64,000 nucleotides of DNA, from positions 20,462,001 through 20,526,000 of the forward strand of contig NC_088316.1 in assembly GCF_910592395.1 (NCBI RefSeq). Direction: 5' to 3'. Positions within the stretch are counted from its first letter, which is position 1. Each line of letters opens with the position of its first letter. The stretch comes from Lineus longissimus. Lineage: Eukaryota; Nemertea; Pilidiophora; Heteronemertea; Lineidae. Both the position numbers and the translations under genes were made by a program. The notes under the pieces were generated by a model. It had not been told where the DNA came from and ran no database searches. It saw only the letters and a program-made list of their open reading frames with translations. Of this stretch, positions 53,276-64,000 are shown piece by piece.

Positions 53276-56200
53276 TAACGTAAGTGCCCTGTATTATTTC
53301 CCCGTGCGATGCAATGATTAATATCTTCAAGATCACATAATTTTATATTCTGTGCTCGTATGGCAGGATAAGCTTCGCTTCGCGTTGCCCTTGTTAAGTT
53401 CAGTATGCCACTAAGACTTGTAAACCGTCAATGTGTTAAACTCAGAGATTATAAAAGAAAGATGATTGATTTAAATTACCCATGCAGAGACGTTGTAAAA
53501 TACGCTTATGAAGAAGTATTTCATTTGAAAATAACAAAACTGAAGCGTATATCTGTGGGTTCTTATTAATGCACTTCGTCATGTCATTCTTTGTGGATAC
53601 CTTATTATGCGTTGTGTGTTCTTATGTTTATGTATATAGATGTGAGACAGACAACATACTTGTAATTGGACGTCATTGCTAATACACACATCACTTCTTG
53701 CAATTAATCCAAATTAAACTTCAGTCGCTGCTTCAATAAATTCTGCAAGACAATTTTCCAATTAAATACATCCATCTTTCTAATTTAGTTGGCATCTTTA
53801 TAGCCCACTTAACATCCAACGGAGCTTTAGTGTTTCGTGTCATAAACCGGTGTTTTCCTGCAGCTGGCACTCTCGACCATACCACATAATGTGTAGGCGA
53901 GCCTCGGCATAAATACCTACCAAGACCAACTTAATGATAAGAATGCTGTGAGATCAGTGAAGCACACTGACAACCAGCCACGACTCGGTCTGATGACGGC
54001 AAGAAACCCCATCTTAGATAAAACACAAGCAATACATTGGACTTAACGGGAATCAATATGACCAACAAAGCGGTTTAGGAAAAACGGATGACCCTTTCCT
54101 CTCTTCAAATATCATCGCGATCAGTTCATGTGTATGTTTTAAATGAACTTTATTGACTAACTTACTGCAATGTTATACGGACATTCTCGTAATTCTAACT
54201 GAAGGAGAGTGCCTAGCTTCCAGAACACATATTTGCATAATCAGGCTTAAGTAGAGGTATTTGCACCTCTTCTCCCGTTTCGTTGGTGTGATGATGAGAA
54301 TTGTGAGAAACAAAAATGAGAGAGACTGGATTGCAATGCTTGTAGAAACAAAGGTGCTGATTCTTATCTGTCTGGTCGTTCTGTTCAGATTATGAAGAAT
54401 TATCAGTGGATTTCACAGCAAACGAAACAGTGCATATCGATTAGCGGCTCAACACGACATTGGTGGCAAAATAAGTCGCTATGTTCACTGATTGACACCT
54501 TACTGATTACGTCAGTGTGGCCTTTGGCTCGTCCAGCTCTCTTCATTAACAATTAACTTGTTCACCGGTTGATTCCATAAGGTAGTGTCGCCCTTGGCTC
54601 TTACAGCTCTATTCATTGATAACCAACACGATGTATCTGGTCGATTCCATCGTAACCTTCTTCCGTGCGATTAACTACACTGGCAGTCGAAGAGATCAAT
54701 ACAGGAGCCAAGCAATCAGTAGAGATGGAGATATATTTCAGGTAATAGAATCACGAGAACCTCAAAAGCCACCTCTAATCGAAGGGATCTCCTTTCTCGC
54801 CGTGGTATCTCGGGAGCCCTTTACCAGGATAGAATACGAATTCTATCTTAGCCTGACCGTTCGTGCAAATGATGATCATGGGAGTTTGGGGATTTACGTG
54901 TTTTGGGGCAGGCTTGGTCGGTTTACTCTTGATTGATTCTATAATGGTAAGTAATTGTATGACCTGAGATTGTCGAGTCATTTAATGGCTACTTATTTGT
55001 CAAATTCTTTTTACTAACAGAATCGAAAAGACTTGCAAGTCTGAATACAGTACCAAGTGATTAAATACGACCTGGGCCTACAAACTGAATCAATTCAACT
55101 AAATATGCCTAGTCCCCGAGTTCATTCTCACATAACTACTCCATGCCTATCACCAATGGAAAAGTTTTTGCTGAACCGCCAGTGGTTTCCCAATAGATTA
55201 ACTGGCACAGTGGGTGCTGTCAACTTGCTGAATTGTTGTCAGGAAATAACTGTAGGAATCTTGATCAATCATAATCATATTTTTTCAGAATTTCAGTAAT
55301 TTATACGTCCACTCCTAAGGTGGCATGGTTGTCTGAGCAATCGCTGCCTTTGTTTGTGCGGAATGATGATGAGAAATTCACTCTGACAAAACCATTGCAC
55401 TGTGCACAAAGTGTTGGAGACAAGATATTGCAGGTCTTATTCCAACATAGCTCACGTTTGGGCTTTGAATCTCGATAACTACATCATTTGCACTTGCTCG
55501 CTTGGTAATCTTTTAATCAGTTCCATAATCTGCACTTGTCTCTAGCACGAGATTAGCGATGCAAGCAATGAATGATACTATAGACTTTGTAGTCTCATAT
55601 CGTAAAAGTTTCTCATTAGAATATTTCATGTCTAATAACCGTTTTGGATCCTTCACAAGTCCAGTGTTATCCTACCATTATATTCTACTTCATCGTCATA
55701 TTCAATACCCCACCACTTGACCTATGCAGGAGAAAACCAAACAATACAGAATGATGTTGTACGAACAGCCCTCGGGAAATGAGATTTTATTTCACAAAGC
55801 ACCAATTTGTGTGCAATGAATAAGGCATCTGTTTCATTGAGTTTCTGCATATCTGTCTTGATTGCTCAAGATTCATAGTGGAACCGAATAGAGGACTTGG
55901 TTAGGTTAGTTCGGAGTAAGCGTAGCCTACGAATAAACGCCGAACAACCTGGAAACATATGACCGCTTCTCAAAATGAATTATTTTTCTTAAATGGCGCG
56001 TTGGTTCAGTGCTGTTCTATACATATGTCAGTAAGAGATGAAATTGGTGTGCAGGTCCAATAATGATGCAGATTTATCACATTTCTACGCAAAAGAATGC
56101 CTTTCACATGGACCTGATCATCAAGTTTCCTACATATGAGGGCATCACTGTGGGTATTCGATTGGCCATACGCGGGAAGGTTTATGTATTAGATGGTCTA

Positions 56201-58477
56201 GTCCCTTGTAGAAAGGTTTGTTATTGTTAACCTTAGGGATTCTACTCAGCTATATACAGACATCATAACAAAACGATGTAGGTAAATGAGGGACACCAGA
56301 GGTACATCATACGAGAAGAAGCAAGTACGAGTATGATTGTAACTGGCTTTGGCATAAATCCCCGGCTGTTGACTGGGAGCATTTCGCAAGTATAATCAGT
56401 TAATGTAAGCCAACATCTGAAACCCCCCACTCTCGAACCCTGGTTTCGAGTGATCTCTTTACCAGGAAGCTTCTACTAGTTCTAGTGCCGGAATGCATGA
56501 ATATGTACTATCCTTATCTCTCGCGTGGTGCTCCAGCAGCATGTGACAAATTGACCTGTTATTCTCGACCTGGTGGGGGATTTGAAAGATACTACCCGTG
56601 TACCCTCTGCCATTGGCATTCTTTAGCAATGTACAGTCAATGTACACATCAAGTTTTTCAATGCTGTTTTTCATCCTTGACCTCCTCGCGGCTGTTGATG
56701 TCGTGCAATAACCAACGAGAAAGTAGAGTGAAATTCACAAATTAGATTTTCGTGCTCTTCCACGCGTGTGACAGATAAAAGACTGGTAAAATTTTGGAGA
56801 GATACGACCAGAATCAACCTCATTATCGACATGCGATAACCGTAAAAAAGTATGGATGCCTGGATCTGGTGCTGTGTGAATTTCCGGCTGGTCAGGTATC
56901 CATTTTATGACGCAATTTTATTTTGACTGTATGCAATACCAAGCATAGATTGCCAAGTCGTGAAATCGCCAGGAACAATTGGATTGTGTCATCTTCTGAT
57001 AATCTTAAAGGCCATGACTCCTGCTTTTATGATTGCATGACATGTACAAATCCTCAAACACTGGACTTAAAGCTCCGCATTAAATCAAGTTTGATCAAAA
57101 TTTAAGGACCCAGTCCAGAGATATAGCATATTAACGGCTTTGTTTACATGTTATGTAACAGCCTTGGTTAGGTTTCTAAGTAAAGTCAGGCGGCAGGTTT
57201 ACTGACATAGATCAGGCTGACGTTGGATTTCTTACTATAAATAGTATAAATTTGTCTGTATTACCTTACCTTATCATAAGGTATATCGAAGCTTTATATT
57301 AGAAATACATTATGATAGTTTAAGTATTGTATAAATTGATGTTTGATGCAATTTTCTGTAAAAAGAATCGAATTTGAAAAATCAATTAAGTTCTATAAAT
57401 TTGCCTAAATTGTCTAGAAAACCTAATTGGACCATATTTGTGGGGCCTATGTTTTTTTTGGCATTGATTTTGTTTCCCCACTTCATGAATTAGCTCAAAT
57501 AACACTTTCTAGATGTGAGAGTTGACTTCTAAAATAAATATGACCGGTTTTCCAAAAAAAATTAAAATATTTAATTAAAATATTTTTTGGAATACAATAA
57601 ACTCATTTATTATGGGCAAAGGTATGCTTTCGTACTTGAACATTGAAAATGTCAATGAAAAACAGACTTCATATATCAATTTTAAGAGCATTAATTCATA
57701 TGTGTCCTCCCAAGTAGGGCAATAGCCTGATCTACATCACAATTTTGGTGAACCCGCCGCCTGGCTCTAACAAGCTAGTTGCTAGCCTGATTAGGTGATC
57801 TAGTTGTCAAACACCTGAAGGGCTATATCTTCAAAATGGATGGAGCAAATTGCATGGGGTTTTCTGTATTATATAGATTGTTAGGTGCACTTTTGAAAAC
57901 GTCATACAGCAGGAAATGACAAAATACCTGGAGTTATGGTCTTTAATTGGATAGTCATACAATGTGTAAGCTTGCTGGGAGCGCAGTAGTTTTTTTATGC
58001 TTGCTCTTCCGTGCTGGTGAGAGACACATCCTTCCGCCGCCGATGCAGTTGTGCTGAAACCCGTCAAAAATGTCAGTTCGGTTAACATCACTAGATTAGC
58101 TCTAAGATATATAATGTCAAGATATGAGCATTTGTAATGAATCGGCGATGAAATCTGACGTAGTGTATTTGGAATGGATATTATAGATTGGATTGAGCTG
58201 GATTATAACTTAATTTGACGAGACTTTTATGTGTAGACGTAGTGAGATGTGTCAAAATCTTTAAGTCACAAACATGTATCGTTTTGAGCAGAATAGTCAA
58301 TAGAGAGGTGAAGATTGATTGAATTTAAAGCTGATATGCTCGAGTATGTCTGTTTAGCTTGGCTTAGGTTGGGAACAGTAACTTCGGTAACGCTGGCCTT
58401 TAGAGCAGATATTTCATTCAGAAAACTACTTATCATGTATAAACTCTGCAGCCTACTTGATACGTTCAGTGATTTAG
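53276..58477 (+). other. Intronic sequence, mostly featureless
   Basis: A short inverted repeat GATAGAAT-ACGA-ATTCTATC lies at 54828-54847. A very AT-rich stretch (about 57240-57620) contains a long imperfect palindrome at 57551-57592. No exon was found that fits the receptor frame. Confidence 0.55.
57551..57592. repeat. AT-rich imperfect palindrome
   Basis: CCAAAAAAAATTAAAATA on the left pairs with TTAAAATATTTTTTGG on the right around TTTAA, allowing a cruciform or hairpin. Confidence 0.7.
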
Positions 58478-58590
58478 GGGACTGGCCATTCAATCAGTTT
58501 AAGGGAAGCATCTCGTCCTGTTCTGAAGATGGTATCAGGGACTGGCCATTCCATCAGTTTAAGGGTAACATCTCGTCCTATTCATAGACA
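58478..58590 (+). repeat. Two copies of a 60-bp repeat just before exon B
   Basis: GGGGACTGGCCATT-AATCAG and TTTAAGGG-A-CATCTCGTCC recur exactly 60 bp apart. Same period and similar lead block as the minus-strand reading of the array at 50970-51378. Exon B begins about 50 nt further right. Confidence 0.85.
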
Positions 58591-58638
58591 GTATCATTCT
58601 TTCGGATAACGTGATGTGTTTTCCTCTTGCTTTTGCAG

Positions 58639-58706
58639 GCCCCCCAACTGAAGTGTTAACTGATCTTTACATTAAAAGTATGGGTCCTATATCCGAAGAA
58701 ATGATG
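58639..58706 (+). CDS. GABA-A-type receptor subunit, exon B (68 nt, first beta strand)
   Basis: A 68-nt exon. The acceptor is a strong pyrimidine tract ending in TTTTGCAG and the donor is ATGgtaagt. Read from the split Gly codon it gives GPPTEVLTDLYIKSMGPISEEMM. This matches the beta-1/beta-2 region of GABA-A-family subunits, with PP, a V-x-x-D pattern, and S-x-GP-S/I-S-E before the next strand. From memory, 68 nt is also the size of the equivalent vertebrate GABA-A receptor exon, which supports an ancient conserved boundary. It is too short for open-frame searches to pick up. A pair of diverged 60-bp repeats ends about 50 nt upstream of the exon, and a 51-bp minisatellite starts about 160 nt downstream. 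Confidence 0.95.
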
Positions 58707-58867
58707 GTAAGTGCATGGTATATTGTTTCTATGATCGTTGGATGGTTGGTTGGCAATTGACAGTTAAGTCCAAACACTCTCAAAACACGTAAATTTCTTA
58801 CGATTATTTCTAATTTCCATGGAGTGGTGTGTTCGAATATAGACACATAGTAAACTTTCCCCCTGTG

Positions 58868-59382
58868 TAATGTTAAATGCTGTTAGGTCATAGACAAACA
58901 GTTTAGAAGTCCCCTGTATAATGTAACACGGTGTAAGGTCATAGCCCCAAAGCTTAGAGGTCCCCTGTATAATGTAACACGGTGTAAGGTCATAGCCCCA
59001 AAGTTTAAAGGTCCCCTGTATAATGTAACACGGTGTAAGGTCATAGCCCCAAAGCTTAGAGGTCCCCTGTATAATGTAACACGGTGTAAGGTCATAGCCC
59101 CAAAGCTTAGAGGTCCCCTGTATGATGTACACGGTGTAAGGTCATAGCCCCAAAGCTTAGAGGTCCCCTGTATAATGTAACACGGTGTAAGGTCATAGCC
59201 CCAAAGCTTAGAGGTCCCCTGTATAATGTAACACGGTGTAAGGTCATAGCCCCAAAGTTTAAAGGTCCCCTGTATAATGTAACACGGTGTAAGGTCATAG
59301 CCCCAAAGCTTAGAGGTCCCCTGTATAATGTAACACGGTGTAAGGTCATAGCCCCAAAGCTTAGAGGTCCCCTGTATAATGA
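58868..59382 (-). repeat. 51-bp tandem repeat, about 10 copies
   Basis: GTAAGGTCATAGCCCCAAAG, CTTAGAGGTCCCCTGTATAA and TGTAACACG recur every 51 bp; the leftmost copy is diverged. A variant with GTTTAAAGG appears at 59002 and 59256, five units apart, showing a five-unit higher-order duplication; one unit carries a 1-bp loss near 59127. Overlapping minus-strand open frames of 122, 177 and 104 codons arise because the unit is 17 codons long without a stop. They are inside an intron and not considered genes. Confidence 0.95.
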
Positions 59383-59736
59383 ACAATGAACGTGCAAGTA
59401 AAACAAAACACACCAAATCAAAGTCTATGCTTCAATATGATTGTTTTCATATTTTGTTGATATCTAATAAATATGAAAAAAATAAATATTAATGATTTCT
59501 TCGGTCTAAACGCAGCACAAGCACATTAAGTAGATCGTTGGTCTAAATATGCTTCGTCATCTACGATAGGCATTGCCACTGAACAACGTAATTCTCAGTA
59601 AATGTCGGAGTTCACCATAACTATGCAACATGAAGAAATGCTGTCCCAAGAAATACTCTAAAAGCTTAATTGTAAGGTCATGAGGCCTCCTCGAGAAATT
59701 GCTTCTCCGACCTTTCATGATTGACCTATAATTTCA
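59383..59736 (+). other. Intronic spacer between two minisatellites
   Basis: AT-rich, no feature recognised. Confidence 0.6.
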
Positions 59737-60351
59737 ATACAGTGATTTTCCACCGACTCTGACGGGCCAAGACTGGTAAAGTACACAATAGAAAGTCACC
59801 GGGAGTGTTGTGTCATTTCTCATATGATAATGCAATACAGTGATTTTCCACCGACTCTGACGGGCCAAGACTGGTAAAGTACACTATAGAAAGTCACCGC
59901 GAGTGTTGTGTCATTTCCACCGACTCTGACGGGCCAAGACTGGTAAAGTACACTATAGAAAGTCACCGGGAGTGTTGTGTCATTTCCACCGACTCTGACG
60001 GGCCAAGACTGGTAAAGTACACTATAGAAAGTCACCGGGAGTGTTGTGTCATTTCCACCGACTCTGACGGGCCAAGACTGGTAAAGTACACAATAGAAAG
60101 TCACCGCGAGTGTTGTGTCATTTCCACCGACTCTGACGGGCCAAGACTGGTAAAGTACACTATAGAAAGTCACCGGGAGTGTTGTGTCATTTCCACCGAC
60201 TCTGACGGGCCAAGACTGGTAAAGTACACTATAGAAAGTCACCGGGAGTGTTGTGTCATTTCCACCGACTCTGACGGGCCAAGACTGGTAAAGTACACTA
60301 TAGAAAGTCACCGGGAGTGTTGTGTCATTTCTCATATGATAATGCAATACG
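59737..60351 (-). repeat. 69-bp tandem repeat, about 8.5 copies
   Basis: CCACCGACTCTGACGGGCCA, AGACTGGTAAAGTACACTAT and AGAAAGTCACCGGGAGTGTT recur every 69 bp, very homogeneous, with A/T and G/C variants only. The first unit is longer (93 bp) and carries TCTCATATGATAATGCAATA; the same string closes the array at 60330-60349. A 180-codon minus-strand open frame is a by-product of the 23-codon unit. Confidence 0.95.
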
Positions 60352-61349
60352 TTAGATGCCATAACCGTGGGGAAGGGGACGACTTGTATTTCATCCAGGT
60401 GTGAAAAGAATGGAGGACCGAGGATAAAAGCCTGTTAACGCCTATTGTCAGGCCCGGTTAGCGACATAACCCTTCACAAAAGAAAACACTGATGAATGGG
60501 TTTGATCCGAAATCTATTGTAATAAAAGAATGAAACTTCAACAAAATCAACTTTAATTAAACAATAAAACATCCGCTCCTGACACTAGCTACTTCATTTG
60601 ACGTACGTAAATCTCTGCCAAATTTAAGCATGCTTTCATCAATAAGATGAATGAAAATACCCATCCGAACCATTTTTTATTGACACATACGTTACTATGA
60701 AATTATTTTAATAACATATCTAAATATTGTAACGATTTTGCGTGTTCCTTTTTAATCCAGGGCTCTCTACCGATAGTTTTAGGCCACGATATACATGTGA
60801 GGTGGGGATCGAAAGGTCTAGGGTCTCAGGTGACATATACCGCCAAATATCCATGTACATACGAAATAACCAAATATTTCAACTTAATGCAGACTCCTAA
60901 ATCATCCAGGTTAAGTGATGCTCGCCTTGACTGGTAAAGATCCCCTTTGCATTGATGAAACAGAGATACGCCGATACAATCACTCGCTGTTTTCTAACTC
61001 AGAGCAATAGCGAAGTTTAACCACTTTATAGATGAGAAGCCATGCCTAAAACATGAAAATAAAGTTGCATTAAGTTAGAAAGTTTGGTGCGCACTGTGAT
61101 CTCATGTAAATGCTTTACTTTCAATAACTGGCATCCGGCGTAGAAGTAGACAACAACCATGTCAAAACCACACATCTCTAGCAAGCATTGAGAACAAGTA
61201 CTTCATCACATTCATTATGTTGTCTATTCAGTCAGAGTGTGATCATCTAATCCCCTTGCACTATCTAGCAAAATCAATACTATTTTACTACAACTGAAAA
61301 CAAGCTCTACTTTCTCAACTGGCCCGAATGTCGGAAGCCTTCACGTATT
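60352..61349 (+). other. Intronic sequence, no feature recognised
   Basis: No open frame or repeat of note. Confidence 0.6.
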
Positions 61350-61748
61350 ACGCAGAAAAAAAAGTCAAAATTCTGAAAAATTTTCGAAGTCAAAAAGTTT
61401 TGGGACTGATGATGTTGGTTCAGAAATATTTTCAACTCTCAGTCAGTTCAAAATTTTGAAAAAATTTTAAAAGTCAAAAAAGTTTTGGGACTAATGATGC
61501 TGGTTCATTTTAAGTAGAAAACAAAAAAACAGTGAAATGTTTTTTGGACTTAGACATTTTTTCCGGGTAAGGGTAAGGGTTAGCAGAAAAAAAAGTCAAA
61601 ATTTTGAAACATTTTCAAAGTCAAAACAGTTTTGGGACTGATGATGTTGGTCCATTTTGAGCAGAAAAAAAAACTAGTTGAAAAAAAAATTGAACTTGAT
61701 GTTGTTGGTTCATTGTGAGCAGAAAACAGGGGGAAAAAATTGGACTCA
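61350..61748 (+). repeat. AT-rich dispersed repeat with telomere-like cassette, copy 4
   Basis: About four units with AAAAGTCAAAA, TTTTGGGACT-ATGATG-TGGTTC and GAGCAGAAAA blocks. GGGTAAGGGTAAGGGTTAG (61565-61583) lies between units, in the same relative place as the cassettes of copies 1 and 3. Confidence 0.9.
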
Positions 61749-62665
61749 GGAATTTGTTCACTTATTACGCATATCATTTTGTGTTTCCTGCTTAATGTCA
61801 TTTACGTCTGGTTGGAAATATTTATAGACATTTTCTAGTGATGTTACATATTGGTTTAATGAGTATATCATTTGTAAGAACAGATGTTTAAGTAATTTAG
61901 AGCTTCTTTCGACCGGGGCTGCCGATATTAACGTTTCCAAGTTCCACCCTGACCATTACTTCCTTCAAGCGCAGTATTCCTCGTCCTAATATAGATATCT
62001 CTTCAATAGACAGGTTTAATAATCCGCACGAACGATGAAGTAAGAAGGTCTGTGGTGTCATCAGGTCCTGTAATTATTCATTGACGCAACTAAATTATCT
62101 TTTATACCTCGTTGCCGGAGATATCGGGGAAGGTGTTAAGAAATAGTTGATTAAAATGCACTACATATTTCGTGCTTCGTCGCTCCCAGTGCTTCCTAAG
62201 GATTGCGAAACCTTCCCATCATCTCCTGACCACCTATCGACCGTTCTGTTTGTGGTTTAGTTGACAATGCACCTTTTTATCTAAACCCTGCCCGCGTGAT
62301 CCCCTTTGCATGCTGTCGTTGCTTTTATCATTCAGTTAATTTTTGTCACTCAAAACCATAAGACGAAGATTAATGTATTCAGCCTTGCGATATTCGAACC
62401 GACCACAGTATTATCGGTGTTAAGTTGGTATTTTGATTAAAATAGCTCTTGTTAACCACGTATAAGTACGGCAGGAAGTATCGATCGTTCATTGTATGAC
62501 CCACGGAGTGCTGGTATCGTGCGTAAAACATTTTAAAATCGACAGAGACAGTCCATTTTCTGATTATTTATCCATGGCTACATGCAGTGGGAGGAACTAA
62601 CCATAACAACTCCCGGTTCAGTCTGATAACAGTTTAACAATAACAAGTGAAGTTATCAATTGCAG
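61749..62665 (+). other. End of the 4-kb receptor intron, no further feature
   Basis: Unique-looking sequence up to the TCAATTGCAG acceptor of exon C. Confidence 0.6.
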
Positions 62666-62886
62666 GTCTACAGCATGGATTGCTATTTTAGACAGACATG
62701 GTTCGACCAACGTCTCAAGTTCCACGGTACCAAAGACGAGTTACGAGTTAGCATCAAAATGTTGGAGAAAATGTGGAAACCAGACACATACTTCCTAAAC
62801 GGCAGGGGATCTTATCTACACACCGTCACATACCCGAATAAGTTATTACGCATAAACAAGGAGGGAGGGATTTTATACTCTATGAG
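62666..62886 (+). CDS. GABA-A-type receptor subunit, exon C (221 nt, binding loops D, A and E)
   Basis: A 221-nt exon from the acceptor TCAATTGCAG to the donor ATGAGgtaagc, ending after two bases of a codon. It encodes about 73 residues starting VYSMDCYFRQTW. Loop D carries the YFRQ block with the arginine seen in GABA-binding subunits. Loop A is MWKPDTYF, the W-x-PD signature of Cys-loop receptors, with a Tyr as in beta, RDL and GRD subunits rather than the Phe of vertebrate alpha subunits. NGRGSYLHTVT and NKLLRI follow, leading into loop E with the conserved Arg and a Ser near LYSMR. Having residues typical of both the principal and the complementary face is compatible with a subunit that binds GABA on either side, but that is inference. 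The 221-nt length equals, from memory, the vertebrate exon. The next exon, with the Cys-loop, is outside the window. Confidence 0.96.
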
Positions 62887-62972
62887 GTAAGCCACTGTCG
62901 TCTGCTCAGGTACTGAATCTACAATTGAATTTCATCATCTCCTGTCTCTCCGCTATCATTATGTGCCAGCTG

Positions 62973-63420
62973 GTGCACTATATACTCTTGGAAGCAACAA
63001 GTGGACAAAATAGCCATCCTCTGCCCCTGATTGGTTTCATGTCAAAACTAAAGTGATCAATGCCAGTTGAGCTGGTTACAGTAAGGCCCACTATATGCTC
63101 TCTGGAAGCAACAAGTTGACTATATAGTCATCATCTGCCCCTGGTTGGTTTCATGTCAAAACTAAAGTGATCAATGCCAGTTGAGCTGGTTATAGTAAGG
63201 CCCACTATATGCCCTTGGAAGCAACAAGTGGACAATATAGCCATCCTCTACCCGTGGTTGGTTTCATGTCAAAACTAAAATGCTCAATGCCAGTTGAGCT
63301 GGTTACAGTGAGGCCCACTATATGCTCTTTAGAAGCAATAACTTGCAATATAGTCATCATCTGCCCCTTTTTGGTTTCATGTCAATCAATGCCACTTGAG
63401 CTGGTTATGGTTAGGAAGAG
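62973..63420. repeat. 113-bp tandem repeat, 4 copies in alternating pairs
   Basis: TTGGTTTCATGTCAA recurs at 63031, 63145, 63258 and 63371. Units one and three share GTGGACAA-ATAGCCATCCTC; units two and four share TATAGTCATCATCTGCCCC. The array thus looks like a duplicated pair. It begins under 100 nt after the exon C donor. The last unit lacks AACTAAAGTG. Confidence 0.93.
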
Positions 63421-64000
63421 CAACTCTTTACTCTTGAACATGTCTTGAAAGACACCTGCCGCATTTAGTAGAAAAACAGTCCTGATTCAAGAGCAATACA
63501 CTGTCCGATGATGAATATAAATGAATCCACCCTGTTATCCCCAAAACCAATGTGATGTGAAAGATCAGAAAGTCACGCAGGGTCCTCATTCGCCTCACGT
63601 CTCGCTCAGCCTATGGATTAGTCCCAATAAAGATAAGTATCTAAACATTGAATAACACTTCAAGAGATGCTCATTCTAACATGCCCCAGTTCCAATCACA
63701 TTCAAAGCACGTAGACAGCCTGCCTGAAATTTTTCAGTTAAAAGGTCATATTAATAGAATCACAGCTACTTTTCTGGGTCCGGATTTGAGGGGTTTTAAA
63801 ATTCATAGGCATCCCATTTATATACCATTATTTTTCATCGTTGCATTGGCATGGAAGTGCTTTGGGGGAAGGTTCTACATGTAGTCCACCAAACGAGAGC
63901 TAATAACCTCCTCTTTGATGATGACAGCCCATCATTTGACAACTTGAATGCCGACCACAAATATTGATTTGCCTCTAACAATGTCCATTCAAGTAGTGAT
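63421..64000 (+). other. Intronic sequence to the window edge
   Basis: No exon with the expected Cys-loop coding pattern was found before the window ends. Confidence 0.6.

Larger units (their letters stand above)
36343..64000 (+). other. GABA-A-type Cys-loop receptor subunit gene, partial (three exons plus introns)
   Basis: This span is joined by three exons whose reading frame runs through consensus splice sites. Exon A ends after one base of a codon, exon B starts with the other two, exon B ends on a codon boundary, and exon C ends after two bases of a codon. Intron sizes are 22189 nt and 3959 nt; a third intron runs off the window. The encoded segment covers the N-terminal helix region through binding loops D, A and E of the extracellular domain. 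Family knowledge: such subunits form pentameric, usually chloride-conducting channels in the plasma membrane of neurons and muscle. The signal peptide, Cys-loop, M1-M4 and 3' end are not in the window, so ion selectivity and ligand cannot be proved here. Best guess is a GRD/alpha-like GABA receptor subunit; a glycine or other anion-channel relative is less likely. Confidence 0.9.

Noticed and set aside
54616-54936. Possible receptor exon ahead of exon B
   Set aside because: Exon A joins exon B in frame with the expected family sequence and nothing missing between them; this frame has no receptor similarity.
58764-60362. Minus-strand open frames of 104-180 codons as genes
   Set aside because: They are artefacts of 51-bp and 69-bp units; overlapping frames are open at once and sit in an intron.

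Overview
This looks like a window of metazoan nuclear DNA, most likely from a marine invertebrate. It is AT-leaning and almost all non-coding, with short exons bounded by consensus GT/AG splice sites, a decayed LINE, interstitial TTAGGG-type motifs and many minisatellites. The phylum cannot be fixed from the sequence. There are no bacterial-type genes, operons or CRISPR arrays.

Only one protein gene can be supported. Three consecutive exons on the + strand (36343-36449, 58639-58706, 62666-62886) encode part of the extracellular ligand-binding domain of a Cys-loop GABA-A-type receptor subunit, closest in my recollection to invertebrate GRD and vertebrate alpha subunits. Splice phases match across all three exons. 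The 68-nt and 221-nt exon sizes are those I recall for vertebrate GABA-A receptor genes. The signal-peptide exon was not found upstream. The Cys-loop, the four membrane segments and the 3' end lie beyond the right edge.

Layout. 1-36342: no exon recognised; either intron 1 or intergenic. It holds a 62-bp array (7033-7395), a 48-bp array (16204-16410), the 3' end of a jockey-superfamily LINE on the minus strand (17893-18665), a GTC-rich dispersed repeat with repeated CCATCTTG blocks (21560-22340), two copies of an AT-rich repeat family, and poly-G tracts. 36450-58638: a 22-kb intron dominated by tandem repeats. The largest is a 5.2-kb, 54-bp minisatellite of about 96 units (41004-46175) with higher-order duplications. 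The intron also holds a foldback element made of inverted 15-bp repeats (48976-49528) and twin palindromes with a compensatory base pair (38190-38251). 58707-62665: a 4-kb intron with a 51-bp array, a 69-bp array and another AT-rich repeat. 62887 to the end: the start of the next intron, opening with a 113-bp array.

The long open frames inside the arrays (up to 1651 codons) come from unit lengths divisible by three with no stop in the unit. They show no sign of selection on protein sequence. The features most worth a second look are the intronic 54-bp satellite with its 14- and 15-unit duplications, the inverted-minisatellite foldback element, and the AT-rich repeat family carrying telomere-like cassettes.
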